48,000 bases of DNA from Acidobacteriota bacterium (GCA_022072205.1 JAJVID010000128.1:1-48000), one strand, 5' to 3'; counted from the stretch's first letter, positions 38,080-48,000 are shown. Notes: a model not told the origin generated them from the sequence alone. Numbers and translations are program-made.

Positions 38080-38313
38080 TGATTTACAGGCTGAGGGAGG
38101 AAATCGGCTGAGGAAAAATCTTGCAGTGGGGCAAATAGCTGAGGACGACTGCTGCACACACACACGGCTGAAGACGCCGCCTCGTCTCTGCGATTAGCGG
38201 TATTGAAAGACCAACCTTTCGGTCTCTTCTTGCCCTCCACTTACATAAGCGTAAAAACGGGGCGGAAACTTGAAAGGCCCGCAAAAATTTCTCGACTTTC
38301 TTTTTCGACTCGT

Positions 38314-38319
38314 TATAAT
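38314..38319 (+). promoter_or_regulatory. Candidate -10 box of the sigma/kinase operon
   Basis: A perfect TATAAT 38 nt before the ATG of the ECF sigma factor. The expected -35 position (about 38291-38297, CTCGACT) matches the housekeeping consensus poorly, which would fit a weak or activator-dependent promoter, or an ECF-type promoter instead. Confidence 0.4.
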
Positions 38320-38357
38320 CGCGGCCAGTTACGGTCGAATCAGCCGATAGAGAATTT

Positions 38358-38936
38358 ATGAAACCGTCCCCGTCACAAGAAGTCACCAAATTGCTGCGCG
38401 CCTGGAGCCAGGGCGATAACGCTGCGCTCGACGAGCTATATCAAATTGTCTACGGCGAGTTGCGCCGTCTGGCTCATCGCTACATGAGCCGCGAAATTGC
38501 GGGCCACACTCTGCAAACCACTGCGCTGGTCAACGAGGCTTATCTGCGACTGGCCGATGCGAAAGACATGAACTGGCAGGATCGCGCCCACTTCTTCGCC
38601 GTTTCGGCGAACGTGATGCGGCGCATTCTGATTGACGAGGCTCGCGCCCGCCGCGCGGAACGCCGTGGCGGAGACAACCTGACAATCGCGCTCGACGAAG
38701 CGTTGGATGTCGGAAACGGCGGAGACCTCGATCTGATCGCTCTCGATCTGGCGTTGCAGGGACTGGCCAGGATCAATCATCGTCAGAGCCAGGTCGTCGA
38801 GCTTCGTTATTTTGGTGGCTTAAGCGTCGAAGAGACAGCCGAGGTTTTGAAAGTCTCAGCCGATACGGTGATGCGCGATTGGCGATTTGCAAAGGCCTGG
38901 CTCAAACGTGAGATGGTTCGCGGTAAAGAAGCGTGA
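38358..38936 (+). CDS. ECF-type RNA polymerase sigma factor (TIGR02999-like)
   Basis: A 192-residue sigma-70 family protein lacking regions 1 and 3. Region 2 covers LDELYQIVYGELRRLAHRYMSR to ALVNEAYLRLAD and FFAVSANVMRRILIDEARARRAERRGG; region 4 is ALQGLARINHRQSQVVELRYFGGLSVEETAEVLKVSADTVMRDWRFAKAWLKREM. The strings TLQTTALVNEAYLRL and WQDRAHFFAVSANVMRRIL are characteristic of the TIGR02999 class, which in Acidobacteriota and Planctomycetes is typically next to a Ser/Thr kinase gene. Here the stop codon overlaps the kinase GTG start by 4 nt. No anti-sigma factor gene is present, which suggests control by phosphorylation, an inference. Confidence 0.95.
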   Translation: MKPSPSQEVTKLLRAWSQGDNAALDELYQIVYGELRRLAHRYMSREIAGHTLQTTALVNEAYLRLADAKDMNWQDRAHFFAVSANVMRRILIDEARARRAERRGGDNLTIALDEALDVGNGGDLDLIALDLALQGLARINHRQSQVVELRYFGGLSVEETAEVLKVSADTVMRDWRFAKAWLKREMVRGKEA

Positions 38937-41569
38937 CCGGCAAAACCCTGATGACATCCGAAGTCAGACAAACAGTCGAAGACATCTTCCAAACGGTTTG
39001 CGAGCTTCCGCCCGCAGATCGCGCCGCATATCTGGATCAAGCCTGCTCCGGCAATGACGCTCTGCGCCGCGAAGTTGAAGAGTTGATCAAATTCCACGAA
39101 TCGCACGAAACCTTCCTCGAAAAGCCCGCGTTGCAGGACGCCGCTCGCCAAATGGCGAATCGCCTTACAGTTTCCGACGATCAGAAAGAGGTTCCGCCCG
39201 ACACTTTGCGCGAAAGCGATTGGATGTTCGGCCCGTATCGCATTCTCAGCCAACTCGGCAAAGGTGGGATGGGCGTCGTCTATCTGGCCGAAGACACGCG
39301 CGACGGAAAACGAGTGGCGATCAAAGTTCTGCCGCAGGATGTTGATCTCGACGAAGACCGGCTTGCGCGTTTCAATCGTGAAGGCCGCATGCTCGAAGAA
39401 TTGAAATCACTCAAGCATCCGAACATCGCAGAGATTTACGAACAGGCCGAATACGACGGAAAGCCGTGCATCGCGCTTGAATACGTGCCGGGCGACACGC
39501 TCGCTGACCGTTTGCGCAAAGGGCCGTTGCCGATACCGGAAGCGTTGCAGATCGCGCTTCAAATCGCCGACGCGCTGCAATCGGCGCATCAGCGACACAT
39601 TGTCCATCGCGATTTGAAACCAGCGAACGTCAAGATCACTCCTGAAGGCCAGGTGAAAGTCCTCGACTTCGGTCTTGCCAAAAGATTCCAGGCCGATCAT
39701 GCCGACGCCGGGATTGGCGAATTGCGCACCCGCAGCATGTCGCTCACGGAAAGCGGAATGCTGCTTGGCACGCCGGCTTATATGAGTCCTGAACAGTGGA
39801 ACGGGCAGCCGGTGGATCAACGCACGGATCTGTGGGCGTTCGGATGCCTGCTTTACGAAATGCTGTCGGGGCGACCGCCATTCGCCGGAAAGACGCGGGC
39901 CGAAACGATGAAGGCCGTATTGGATGCGAGTCCAGACTGGCAGACATTGCCGCCAGACACGCCACTCATCATTCAGAACCTGCTGCTTCGCTGCTTCCAG
40001 CGCGACGTGAGTCAGCGGTTGCAAAACGCGAAAGACGCCCAACGAGTCATTGCCGAAGCGATCACCCGCAACAGATTCGCGCCGCTGCTTTATCTGAAAA
40101 CATGGTTCTGGAAAATTGATCGAAAGACGAAAACAGCGTTCGCCCTGGCGGCGTTGGCTCTGGTTACGATTCTGGCATTGAAATACACTGCTGTAGGAGA
40201 TTTAGTTTTCCCCGCCAAAAAGAACATCGCCATCACTGGCAAGGATGATTTCGCGGTAATCCTCACCGGAGCGATTGAAGGGATGACATCGGAACTGGCG
40301 CGCGCGGCGTTGATGCCGGGCAGGCAATCGTCGGACGATCTGTTGCAAAGCGAGCAATGGAAAGCCTTGATGGACAAGCCTGAGAGCAGGCAGGCCGTTG
40401 AGGACGTGATCAACGCTCTGAAGAGCAGGATCGAGAAAGACGGCGAGACAGCGCAACTATACGCCGTGCTCGCACAAGCTTATCTTTTCAAACTCTACCT
40501 GACCAAAGACGCGAAGGATAAAAACGACGCGTTGCAGGCTGTGCAAAAAGCCCTGAGCCTCAATGCCGAAACGCCGGAAACGCTGGTCGCTCAAGGGAAC
40601 GTGTTGATCGCGCTGGAGAGACACAAGGAAGCTATCGAGGTGTTTAAGGCGGCGCAACAACGATTGCCGAACGACCCTGATATTCTGCTTGGACTGGCGT
40701 TAGCGCATGATTTGGGAGGCGATGACGAGAATCTTGCCGAGGGTTTCTACAAAGAAGCAATCAAAGCGCGAGACGGAAAAGATAGACAACGATTCTGGAT
40801 GGATTATGACGACCTCGGTTGGTATTACTTCGAGCGAGGCGCTTATGAACAGGCCGCGCAGTCCTGGCGCGAGATCATCAAAATAAATCAGTTCAGCCCG
40901 ACCGGATATATCAATCTTGGAAACGCCTTTCTCTACCTCGGATGTTTCGAAAATGCAGAGCGGCGATATAGAGAGTCCATTGCCAGTGGTGGAGAAACCA
41001 TTGACGCTCGCATTAATCTGGGCGCCACTTATTTTTATCTGGGTAGATACGAACGTTCGATCAGCGAGCTTAAGATCGTAACTGATGGCGCCGGCGCCAA
41101 CGAGGATACCAACTTGATCGAAGCCTGGGGAAATCTTGGGGACTCCTATCGTCAGAATGGCCAGATGTTTGAGGCTGAGGGCGCATACAACATAGCACTT
41201 AAACTGATTGATAAGCATCGGATGCAATATCGCGGCGATTACCCCAAAATAGCGCTGAAGGCAGAGATCATTGCAAAATTGAGATCACTGAGTCAGATCG
41301 CGGGGCAAGACGACCCGGTCGAGATGATTGAAAAGACATTGGATCGCAAGTTGAATTGCCTTGAATGCGTCGCTTCCGCTGTGACCATTTACCATCTTGC
41401 CAATCGGGATGGCGAAGCGTCGCGGATGGCGAGGAGAGCTGTTGATGAAGGTTATAGCCCTTTTCTACTGATAAACAACCCTGAACTGGCCGGACTTAGC
41501 AGTCACGTTGAGTTCAGACAGATTCAACAAGCCGCGCAAAGCGCGCGCGGGAAGTGCGAAGACAAATAA
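38933..41569 (+). CDS. Membrane Ser/Thr protein kinase with C-terminal TPR domain
   Basis: An 878-residue Hanks-type kinase. About 95 N-terminal residues hold the ECF-kinase-associated segment (VRQTVEDIFQTVCELPPADR, LDQACSGNDALRREVEELI). The kinase domain runs from 102 to about 370: glycine loop LGKGGMGVVY (108-117), Lys131, HRDLKPAN (225-232), DFGLAK (245-250), SPEQW (285-289). One membrane helix (about 400-416) puts the C-terminal half outside, with about six TPR-like repeats (for example TPETLVAQGNVLIALERHKE, PTGYINLGNAFLYLGCFEN, ARINLGATYFYLGRYE, EAWGNLGDSYRQNGQMFEAE). Start GTG overlaps the sigma stop (GTGA); an ATG 18 nt on is an alternative. Operon with the sigma factor and two small beta-rich proteins. 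It is presumed to sense something in the periplasm through the TPRs and to act on the sigma factor. Confidence 0.94.
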   Translation: MTGKTLMTSEVRQTVEDIFQTVCELPPADRAAYLDQACSGNDALRREVEELIKFHESHETFLEKPALQDAARQMANRLTVSDDQKEVPPDTLRESDWMFGPYRILSQLGKGGMGVVYLAEDTRDGKRVAIKVLPQDVDLDEDRLARFNREGRMLEELKSLKHPNIAEIYEQAEYDGKPCIALEYVPGDTLADRLRKGPLPIPEALQIALQIADALQSAHQRHIVHRDLKPANVKITPEGQVKVLDFGLAKRFQADHADAGIGELRTRSMSLTESGMLLGTPAYMSPEQWNGQPVDQRTDLWAFGCLLYEMLSGRPPFAGKTRAETMKAVLDASPDWQTLPPDTPLIIQNLLLRCFQRDVSQRLQNAKDAQRVIAEAITRNRFAPLLYLKTWFWKIDRKTKTAFALAALALVTILALKYTAVGDLVFPAKKNIAITGKDDFAVILTGAIEGMTSELARAALMPGRQSSDDLLQSEQWKALMDKPESRQAVEDVINALKSRIEKDGETAQLYAVLAQAYLFKLYLTKDAKDKNDALQAVQKALSLNAETPETLVAQGNVLIALERHKEAIEVFKAAQQRLPNDPDILLGLALAHDLGGDDENLAEGFYKEAIKARDGKDRQRFWMDYDDLGWYYFERGAYEQAAQSWREIIKINQFSPTGYINLGNAFLYLGCFENAERRYRESIASGGETIDARINLGATYFYLGRYERSISELKIVTDGAGANEDTNLIEAWGNLGDSYRQNGQMFEAEGAYNIALKLIDKHRMQYRGDYPKIALKAEIIAKLRSLSQIAGQDDPVEMIEKTLDRKLNCLECVASAVTIYHLANRDGEASRMARRAVDEGYSPFLLINNPELAGLSSHVEFRQIQQAAQSARGKCEDK

Positions 41570-41601
41570 CCGGATAATCACTTAAATGGAGAGACCATCC
41601 C

Positions 41602-42006
41602 ATGCCAGACCCAATTGTTATCACTGTCACTGCAATCCCCGATCCAAACACGCAGGACACTCTGATCGTGAGTGTTGATTTGCCAACCGTCTTTTTGTCG
41701 CTCGATGATTTAGACCAGGTTCGTTGGGTGTGTCAGGACGGTTCTGTTGAAGTGATTTTCGCGCCAACGACAAACCCATTCGACCCGAACGCCAGTTCAG
41801 GTGGGCAGTATCAGACTCAAGCCAACGGATCAATAATCTCAGGAACGCTCGCGCCCGGGCAGTTAAATGCCGACGAAGAACTCTTCAACTCCTATAAATA
41901 TTCGATTGTGGTCAGAAGCCCTGATGGGAAACGAGCAGGCTCGCTTGATCCGAGGATAAAAGGGAGAAGAAGGCGAGTTTACCATCGTTCGGACATTGAT
42001 GATTAA
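41602..42006 (+). CDS. Small beta-rich protein of the sigma/kinase operon (possible DP-EP-like)
   Basis: A 134-residue protein with no signal peptide or membrane helix, hence cytoplasmic as written. It is strand-rich: PIVITVTAIPDP, TLIVSVDLPTVFLS, VRWVCQDGSVEVIFAPTTNPF (Trp42, Phe60), then YKYSIVVRSPDGKRAGSLDPRIKGR and a basic tail (RRRRVYHRSDIDD). The start VTV and the YSIVV...DPRI stretch resemble the DP-EP family of small beta-sandwich proteins, a tentative guess. It shares a module with the next gene product, including identical Trp to Phe spacing. GGAGAG is present before the ATG, 32 nt behind the kinase gene. Function unknown. Confidence 0.75.
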   Translation: MPDPIVITVTAIPDPNTQDTLIVSVDLPTVFLSLDDLDQVRWVCQDGSVEVIFAPTTNPFDPNASSGGQYQTQANGSIISGTLAPGQLNADEELFNSYKYSIVVRSPDGKRAGSLDPRIKGRRRRVYHRSDIDD

Positions 42007-42021
42007 AAGGAGGCTTGTGAG

Positions 42022-42504
42022 ATGCTTACCAACATACTGCTTTTGCTGATCATTTTCGTGCTTTTGTGGCTGCTGTTTCAGAAAAAGGCGAGCGCAGGGG
42101 TGAATCCCGATGAAGAGCCTCTCCCGCAGTTCCCGATACCTCGTCCAAAGTCCGACTTCGTCGAACCGCCGCGCCAGGAAATCAAAATTCAGTTTGACGA
42201 AAAAGCGGGGGAGATACGGATTGAGCCGCCTGCTCTGATCCTTGCTCCGAATAAACAGGCCGCCTGGAGCAGTTCATCGGGCAAGATCGAAATACGTTTC
42301 AGCCCGAACGATTCGCCGTTCGGCGGCGCCAGCTTCATCTCCGCCAGCAGCGGCGTCTCGCTCTCTGGCATTCCGCGCGTGGACGCCGCGCACGAGAGGG
42401 AGATCAAATATCTCGTGCTCTTTACTACGTCTGATGGCCGGTTGTTCACTGATGCGGCTTCCGTGACCGTATCAAAGCGGGGGGCGCCGGAACAGGCGGG
42501 CTGA
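42022..42504 (+). CDS. Small membrane-anchored beta-rich protein of the sigma/kinase operon
   Basis: A 160-residue protein with one N-terminal membrane helix (3-19) with few charges before it, a proline-rich linker (about 30-50), then a strand-rich domain (52-152): QEIKIQFDEKAGEIRIEPPA, KQAAWSSSSGKIEIRFSPNDSPF (Trp82, Phe100) and EIKYLVLFTTSDGRLFTDAASVTV. The domain is related to that of the preceding gene: W-x(4)-G-x-[IV]-E-[IV]-x-F-x-P-x(3)-PF in both, and a KY...DG pair near the end. GGAGG precedes the ATG; the gap from the preceding gene is 15 nt, so it closes a four-gene operon. Its stop lies 1 nt from that of the convergent DUF1080 gene. I do not recognise the family. Confidence 0.78.
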   Translation: MLTNILLLLIIFVLLWLLFQKKASAGVNPDEEPLPQFPIPRPKSDFVEPPRQEIKIQFDEKAGEIRIEPPALILAPNKQAAWSSSSGKIEIRFSPNDSPFGGASFISASSGVSLSGIPRVDAAHEREIKYLVLFTTSDGRLFTDAASVTVSKRGAPEQAG

Positions 42505-42505
42505 T

Positions 42506-43261
42506 TTACAACTGCCTCACCCAGATATTCCTGAACCGCACCGGATTGCCGTGATCCTGCAAGACAATCGGGCCTTTGCCGTGCTTGACGTATGCCGGGA
42601 AAACCGGTTCGTGCGTGGTCGGGCCGAAGATTTCCGAGTGATCCTGAATCAGCACGCCGTTGTGCAGCACGGTGATCGTGGCTTTCTTCTTGACCCTGCC
42701 GTCGTCGCCGAAGATCGGCGCGTGGTAGATGATGTCATACGTTTGCCATTCGCCGGGCTTGCGCGACGCGTTGACCAGCGGCGGGTATTGTTTGTAGACC
42801 GAGCCGGCCTGGCCGTGGAAATAGGTCTTGTTGTTGTATGAATCGAGCACCTGGACTTCGTATTTGCCTTGCAGGAAGACGCCGCTGTTGCCGCGCCCCT
42901 GGCCTTCGCCCACGACTTCCGCTGGTGTAGCCCATTCAATGTGCAATTGAACGTCGTCGAATTCCTGTTTGGTTCTGATCGCTCCGGTTCCGCGCACGAC
43001 AACCATCGCGCCGTCTTTCACGTCCCATTTCGCTGGAGCGCCGCCGTTGACGGTGACCCAGTTCGATAAATCTTTGCCGTCGAACAGCACGATGGCGTCT
43101 GAAGGCGCGCGCGAGGCGTCGCCGGGATCAATGATCTTCGGCTCGGTTTTGGGTTCGGGGATTTGGAACGCCGCGCCATAGCTCCAAGCGGCCACGGATG
43201 AGACAGCTATTGCAAAGCTTGCGAACAAAGCGAATCGAACGGACGTGGTTCGTGTGAGCAT
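42506..43261 (-). CDS. Secreted DUF1080 (3-keto-disaccharide hydrolase-type) protein
   Basis: A 251-residue exported protein with a signal peptide (about 1-30, [10 protein letters not shown] then a hydrophobic core). The domain (about 55-250) is a concanavalin-like jelly roll of PF06439: [21 protein letters not shown], the [23 protein letters not shown] stretch, [28 protein letters not shown] and FRNIWVRQL. Some family members hydrolyse 3-keto-disaccharides or bind carbohydrate; an individual activity cannot be read here. AAGGAGA precedes the ATG. It lies 111 nt beyond the Kelch gene in the same direction. Confidence 0.9.
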   Translation of the reverse strand: MLTRTTSVRFALFASFAIAVSSVAAWSYGAAFQIPEPKTEPKIIDPGDASRAPSDAIVLFDGKDLSNWVTVNGGAPAKWDVKDGAMVVVRGTGAIRTKQEFDDVQLHIEWATPAEVVGEGQGRGNSGVFLQGKYEVQVLDSYNNKTYFHGQAGSVYKQYPPLVNASRKPGEWQTYDIIYHAPIFGDDGRVKKKATITVLHNGVLIQDHSEIFGPTTHEPVFPAYVKHGKGPIVLQDHGNPVRFRNIWVRQL

Positions 43262-43372
43262 TGATTTCTCCTTTTATCAATTCACCGCATCGTAGATCAA
43301 ACTTTCGACCGGAATGCGGCGCACTCTTCTCTGAATTTGTCGTGAACGGGATGAACCTGAAGCGCGCGGCGT

Positions 43373-44965
43373 TCATCGGATCGCAATCGTCACGACATTG
43401 CTCGTAACGCCGTCGCGCGTGATCTGCGCGTTGTGCGTGCCCGATGAAATGCCCGCAGGCAAAACCAGATTGATTTGATTGAGTCCGGTGAATCCCGGAG
43501 CGCGGCCTGCATACTGCACTACGACGGGGGCGCCGTCAATCGTGGCCTGCACGCTCGCGGCGACGTCGCCGTCAACGTCGGTCGCATCCGCGCCGAGGCC
43601 GGAACCGAAAAACGCGATGATGTTAGGCTGGCCGTTTAACCGCGTGGCGTTGAACGGCGGAAGCGCGAATGTGAATGCGTCGAGCGCAGCCGCCGCGCCT
43701 TTGCCGTCTTGTGAAAACGTGAAGAGCGCGGGAGCCGCTGCGAGGATTTGAATCGCTCCGGTCGAAACGCGGCCATCCGCGCCGGTCACGTAAACAACCG
43801 CTGGCCCGGAAGCCGTGTCCGCTGGAATCTGATAATTCGCCTGCTGCGGCGAGACGAAGAAGAGCGGAGCATTGCGCGTGACACCGGCGTTGTCGCTTAT
43901 TTTGACTGTCGTGCCGCCAAGATCAACAGGCAAGGGCTGTGAGAGCGCTGCGTGCGTCGAGGTTGCCAAGCCTGTTCCGAATGCCGCGACAATCGCTTTG
44001 GCTGCCAGTTTATCGTTGAAGCTCGCGGCTGAGATCGCGCTGGCGGTGTTGACCGTAAAGACTTCGTTGATGTTCGTCGCGCCCAGGCCTTGCTGCATAG
44101 CTCCCGCGGGAAGGTAGATTTTATTGCCGATCACCGAAGCGAAGATGCCGTGTTTCGGAGTCTGCATCGGCGCGAGTTGCGTCCACGTGTTGTTGAGCGG
44201 ATTGTAAACCTCGACGTTGTCGAATTGGCGAGGGATTTCGCCGCCGAAGACATAAAGCTCGCCGTTGACAACCGCCGCCCCAACGCCAGAACGTCCTGTA
44301 GGCATATTGGCCAGCCTCGTCCACGCGTTCGTCGCGGGATCGTAAACCTCAAGCGCGCTTGCCGCAGTGTCGCCCGGGCGGCCGCCGACGACATAAAACT
44401 TGCCGTTGATCGCGCCGCCCGCAGTATGATTGCGCGGCACATTCATAGAAGCCAGTTGAGTCCATGTGTTCAACGTCGAATCGTAAACCTCCAACTCTGT
44501 CTGATTCATGTTCGGCCCGTTGCCGCCTGCGACGTAAATCTTGTCGTTGATCACGCAGACCGCCGGAGTGTTGGCGTGTTGAAACCGCATCGGCGCTACG
44601 TCAGACCATGAATTGGTTTGCGGGTTGTAAACGAAAGCCCGGTTCGACGTGCCGCCAAAGGCATAGAGTTTTCCAGCCGCGACCGCCGCCGCGTTGTGGT
44701 TCGTGGCGATGGGTAGCGGCGCGGCGGAAGTCCAGGTGTTGGTCTGCGGGTCGTAAACATCAACGGTGTTGGTGTTGCCACCCGTGCTGTTGAACCCGGC
44801 GATGACGTAAATTTTGCCGTTGAGCACGGCGGTCGAAATCTCCTGCCGCACGGAAGGCACAGGCGCGAGCGCCGTCCAGGCGCCGCGATTGCCCGCTTGC
44901 AGCGCGGCTCGAACAACTTCGGCAAACAGCGCCAGAGAGAGCAGGCCAAAAGCGATTTGCTTCAT
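43373..44965 (-). CDS. Secreted Kelch-repeat protein with TIGR03437-like C-terminal domain
   Basis: A 530-residue exported protein. A signal peptide (about 1-20) is followed by six Kelch blades (about 28-310), each with a GKIYVIAG-like strand and a VYDPQTNTW-like strand; examples are GKLYAFGG, DKIYVAGG, GKFYVVGG and GELYVFGG. The C-terminal half (about 320-530) is of the TIGR03437 type (APLFFVSPQQANYQIP, GLNQINLVLPAG), as in the polyglycine protein at 15691-16818. ATG overlaps the NUDIX stop by 4 nt, with GGAGAA 9 nt upstream, so it is coupled to the NUDIX gene. A beta-propeller binding protein; ligand unknown. Confidence 0.9.
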   Translation of the reverse strand: MKQIAFGLLSLALFAEVVRAALQAGNRGAWTALAPVPSVRQEISTAVLNGKIYVIAGFNSTGGNTNTVDVYDPQTNTWTSAAPLPIATNHNAAAVAAGKLYAFGGTSNRAFVYNPQTNSWSDVAPMRFQHANTPAVCVINDKIYVAGGNGPNMNQTELEVYDSTLNTWTQLASMNVPRNHTAGGAINGKFYVVGGRPGDTAASALEVYDPATNAWTRLANMPTGRSGVGAAVVNGELYVFGGEIPRQFDNVEVYNPLNNTWTQLAPMQTPKHGIFASVIGNKIYLPAGAMQQGLGATNINEVFTVNTASAISAASFNDKLAAKAIVAAFGTGLATSTHAALSQPLPVDLGGTTVKISDNAGVTRNAPLFFVSPQQANYQIPADTASGPAVVYVTGADGRVSTGAIQILAAAPALFTFSQDGKGAAAALDAFTFALPPFNATRLNGQPNIIAFFGSGLGADATDVDGDVAASVQATIDGAPVVVQYAGRAPGFTGLNQINLVLPAGISSGTHNAQITRDGVTSNVVTIAIR

Positions 44966-45423
44966 GAGCGATTCTCCATCGCGCGCCGGATCAGTCCGCG
45001 CTGATCATCGCTCAGGCCATCGGGCAGCGAGTCAGGCGCGAACCACTCGGCGCAATTGACTTCAGAACCTTGTGGCAGGGGAGTTCCTTTTGGAGCGCAG
45101 CGGAAGATTATCTCGACCTGGCGGTATTTTTGAAGCGTGCGGACGAAGGCGATGCTTGTGTCATCAATCTCCAGACCTATCTCCTCGCGTAACTCGCGGC
45201 GGATGGCTTCTTCGGGCTGTTCGCGCGGATGGATGAAACCGCCGGGAATGCCCCAACCGCTGCCGGGGCGAAAGCGATGTTGGAGCAGAAGGATTCGGTT
45301 GCGCGAATCAATCACCACCGCGCCCACGGTCACGGTGAAGCGCGATTCGGTAAGCAGCACACCGAAGCGGCGCGTCCATTTCGGCGCGCGCCGCCACGCC
45401 CAGACAATAAACTTTCTCAGCAT
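44962..45423 (-). CDS. NUDIX hydrolase
   Basis: A 153-residue NUDIX enzyme, hydrolysing a nucleoside diphosphate linked to some group. The Nudix box is perfect: Gly62, Glu68, then REL-x-EE-x-GL (76-84) in the segment FIHPREQPEEAIRRELREEI. Basic residues fill the N terminus (RKFIVWAWRRAPKWTRRF), which is longer than in the minimal family. Substrate specificity cannot be told. It lies 34 nt after the radical SAM gene and overlaps the Kelch gene by 4 nt, so the three are probably one transcript, though a functional link is not obvious. Confidence 0.92.
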   Translation of the reverse strand: MLRKFIVWAWRRAPKWTRRFGVLLTESRFTVTVGAVVIDSRNRILLLQHRFRPGSGWGIPGGFIHPREQPEEAIRRELREEIGLEIDDTSIAFVRTLQKYRQVEIIFRCAPKGTPLPQGSEVNCAEWFAPDSLPDGLSDDQRGLIRRAMENRS

Positions 45424-45457
45424 GCCCGCAAGCTTACATCAACACGCCTGAGAAGTT

Positions 45458-47296
<1,839 letters not shown>

Positions 47297-47315
47297 AGGG
47301 AATTCTCCTTGAATG

Positions 47316-47345
47316 ATCTCAAATTTGAGATTCAAGATTTGAGAT
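47316..47345. promoter_or_regulatory. Palindrome plus extra half-site upstream of the radical SAM gene
   Basis: A perfect 16-bp palindrome ATCTCAAATTTGAGAT (47316-47331) is followed by a further ATTTGAGAT (47337-47345) in direct orientation to its right half (14-nt period). It lies 20 nt before the ATG on the minus strand, overlapping the position of a leader or operator. It may be an operator or a fragment of a dispersed AT-rich repeat. Confidence 0.4.
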
Positions 47346-47445
47346 TGATATTTAGATCGGTGTCTGTCAGACCGGCAAATCACGGTTGCTCGCCGGATCG
47401 CCTCATTGCTTTATGCTATTTCTGTTCCACTTCCAAGTTCGAGAT

Positions 47446-48000
47446 TTAGTTGTTCTTCGTTGAACCTCCGACTTTCAACAACGCCAATATCTCATCTCTC
47501 ACTCTCGCCCACGCGAACGATTTCGGATCAATCACTTCAAAATGCGCGGCCTTCTCGATCACCACCAGCTTCACATCATCGCCTCGCTTCTTCGCGGCTT
47601 CGGCGTATTCGGCGCCCATCGAGACCGGCACGATTTTATCCAATTCGCCGTGAACGATTATCTGTTTTACTCCGAGCGGCAGCAGGTCAATGGGCGAAGC
47701 CTGACTGTAGCGCGCCGCTTGATCATCCGGCGCGCCGCCCATCAGCTTTTCGATTGCGCCGCCACAGGCCGCGATCTTCTTTCGCAGATCGGCGACCCCG
47801 GCGATTGGAACCACGCCGGAAAGCTTCAACGGATTCTTCGGATGAAGCGGATGATCGAGGGGCAGATTTTTCCGCGCAGTGATCCACAAAGCAAGATGGG
47901 CGCCAGCGGAATGGCCGGCGACTACGACGCGATTCAGGTCGAGCGGATAGGTCTTTGCCAGCGTTTGCGCGTAATCAACGCCGCGCGCGACATCTTCAAA
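47446..48000 (-). CDS. Alpha/beta hydrolase (5' end outside window)
   Basis: C-terminal part, at least 184 residues, of an alpha/beta hydrolase; the frame is open to the window edge. The nucleophile elbow is GHSAG (with VVVAGHSAGAHLALW), the acid in the strand QIIVHGELDKIVP (Asp), and the catalytic His in KAAHFEVID. The GHSAGAHLA form is typical of the esterase/lipase-like group that includes carboxylesterases and arylformamidases. The product ends with VGGSTKNN. It is co-directional with the radical SAM gene, 149 nt away, and separated from it by the AT-rich palindrome. Confidence 0.88.
   Translation of the reverse strand, partial: FEDVARGVDYAQTLAKTYPLDLNRVVVAGHSAGAHLALWITARKNLPLDHPLHPKNPLKLSGVVPIAGVADLRKKIAACGGAIEKLMGGAPDDQAARYSQASPIDLLPLGVKQIIVHGELDKIVPVSMGAEYAEAAKKRGDDVKLVVIEKAAHFEVIDPKSFAWARVRDEILALLKVGGSTKNN

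Larger units (their letters stand above)
37856..38357. other. Divergent intergenic region with a strong hairpin and a candidate promoter
   Basis: No convincing gene in this 500-nt gap; minus-strand frames of 100-120 codons overlap it but have neither ribosome-binding sites nor plausible composition. It contains the hairpin at 38047-38079, a short CA-repeat at about 38155, and the -10 box of the sigma-factor operon. Confidence 0.4.

Noticed and set aside
37878..38240. A 120-codon minus-strand frame starting with GTG
   Set aside because: It has no ribosome-binding site, runs through the perfect hairpin and its sequence shows no domain-like pattern.
38084..38389. A 101-codon minus-strand frame with several cysteines, considered as a peptide precursor
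   Set aside because: It overlaps the sigma-operon promoter and start, lacks a ribosome-binding site, and no peptide-modification gene is near.

Overview
The window looks like chromosomal DNA of a member of the Acidobacteriota, most likely close to the class Blastocatellia. The evidence is a set of families typical of that phylum. These are a VWFA-related secreted protein of the TIGR03436 type, two secreted proteins ending in a TIGR03437-like domain, a TIGR02999-type ECF sigma factor translationally coupled to a Ser/Thr kinase with TPRs, and a kinase carrying a CadC-like winged helix. No tRNA, rRNA, CRISPR array, transposase or phage gene was seen. The assignment is inferred from family content, not from a marker gene.

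Layout. 1-1000: 3' part of a sigma-54 activator, facing a penicillin-binding protein. 2.4-6.1 kb: the cdaA-cdaR-glmM operon (c-di-AMP synthesis and cell-wall precursor). 6.1-7.8 kb: a tiny membrane protein and a VWA protein. 7.9-11.6 kb, minus strand: fni, an HpnG-like phosphorylase, yjbQ and hpnA, a hopanoid/isoprenoid block. 11.8-15.3 kb: an ArnT-like transferase, a polyprenyl-phosphate-type GT2, a ubiquitin-like small protein and a two-TM protein. 15.7-19.8 kb: a polyglycine-linker secreted protein and a four-domain kinase fusion. 20-28 kb: M28 peptidase, GlpD, Sir2 deacylase, M1 aminopeptidase, and a multi-TM protein of unknown function. 28.1-36.2 kb: a twin zinc-ribbon protein, a lipoprotein, an exported water-dikinase-like protein, TilS, FtsH and an acyl-CoA dehydrogenase. 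36.4-42.5 kb: a Tat-exported TIM barrel, a cysteine-free thioredoxin-fold protein, and a sigma-kinase-two-small-protein operon. 42.5-48 kb: DUF1080 protein, Kelch protein, NUDIX, radical SAM and a partial alpha/beta hydrolase.

Most notable are five things. (1) One polypeptide of about 924 residues joins a winged helix, a Ser/Thr kinase, an alpha/beta hydrolase and a cyclase-homology domain that has lost its metal-binding aspartates. (2) A four-gene operon pairs an ECF sigma factor and a TPR kinase with two small proteins that share one beta-rich module, one cytoplasmic and one membrane-anchored. (3) A protein with a signal peptide has the domain order of glucan water dikinase (His domain, then ATP-binding domain). 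(4) Purine-rich octamer inverted repeats fill intergenic space, and one of them encodes the hydrophobic signal peptide of a lipoprotein. (5) A ubiquitin-like small protein sits between a glycosyltransferase gene and a two-TM protein gene. Product calls rest on motif recognition by eye; no database search was run.
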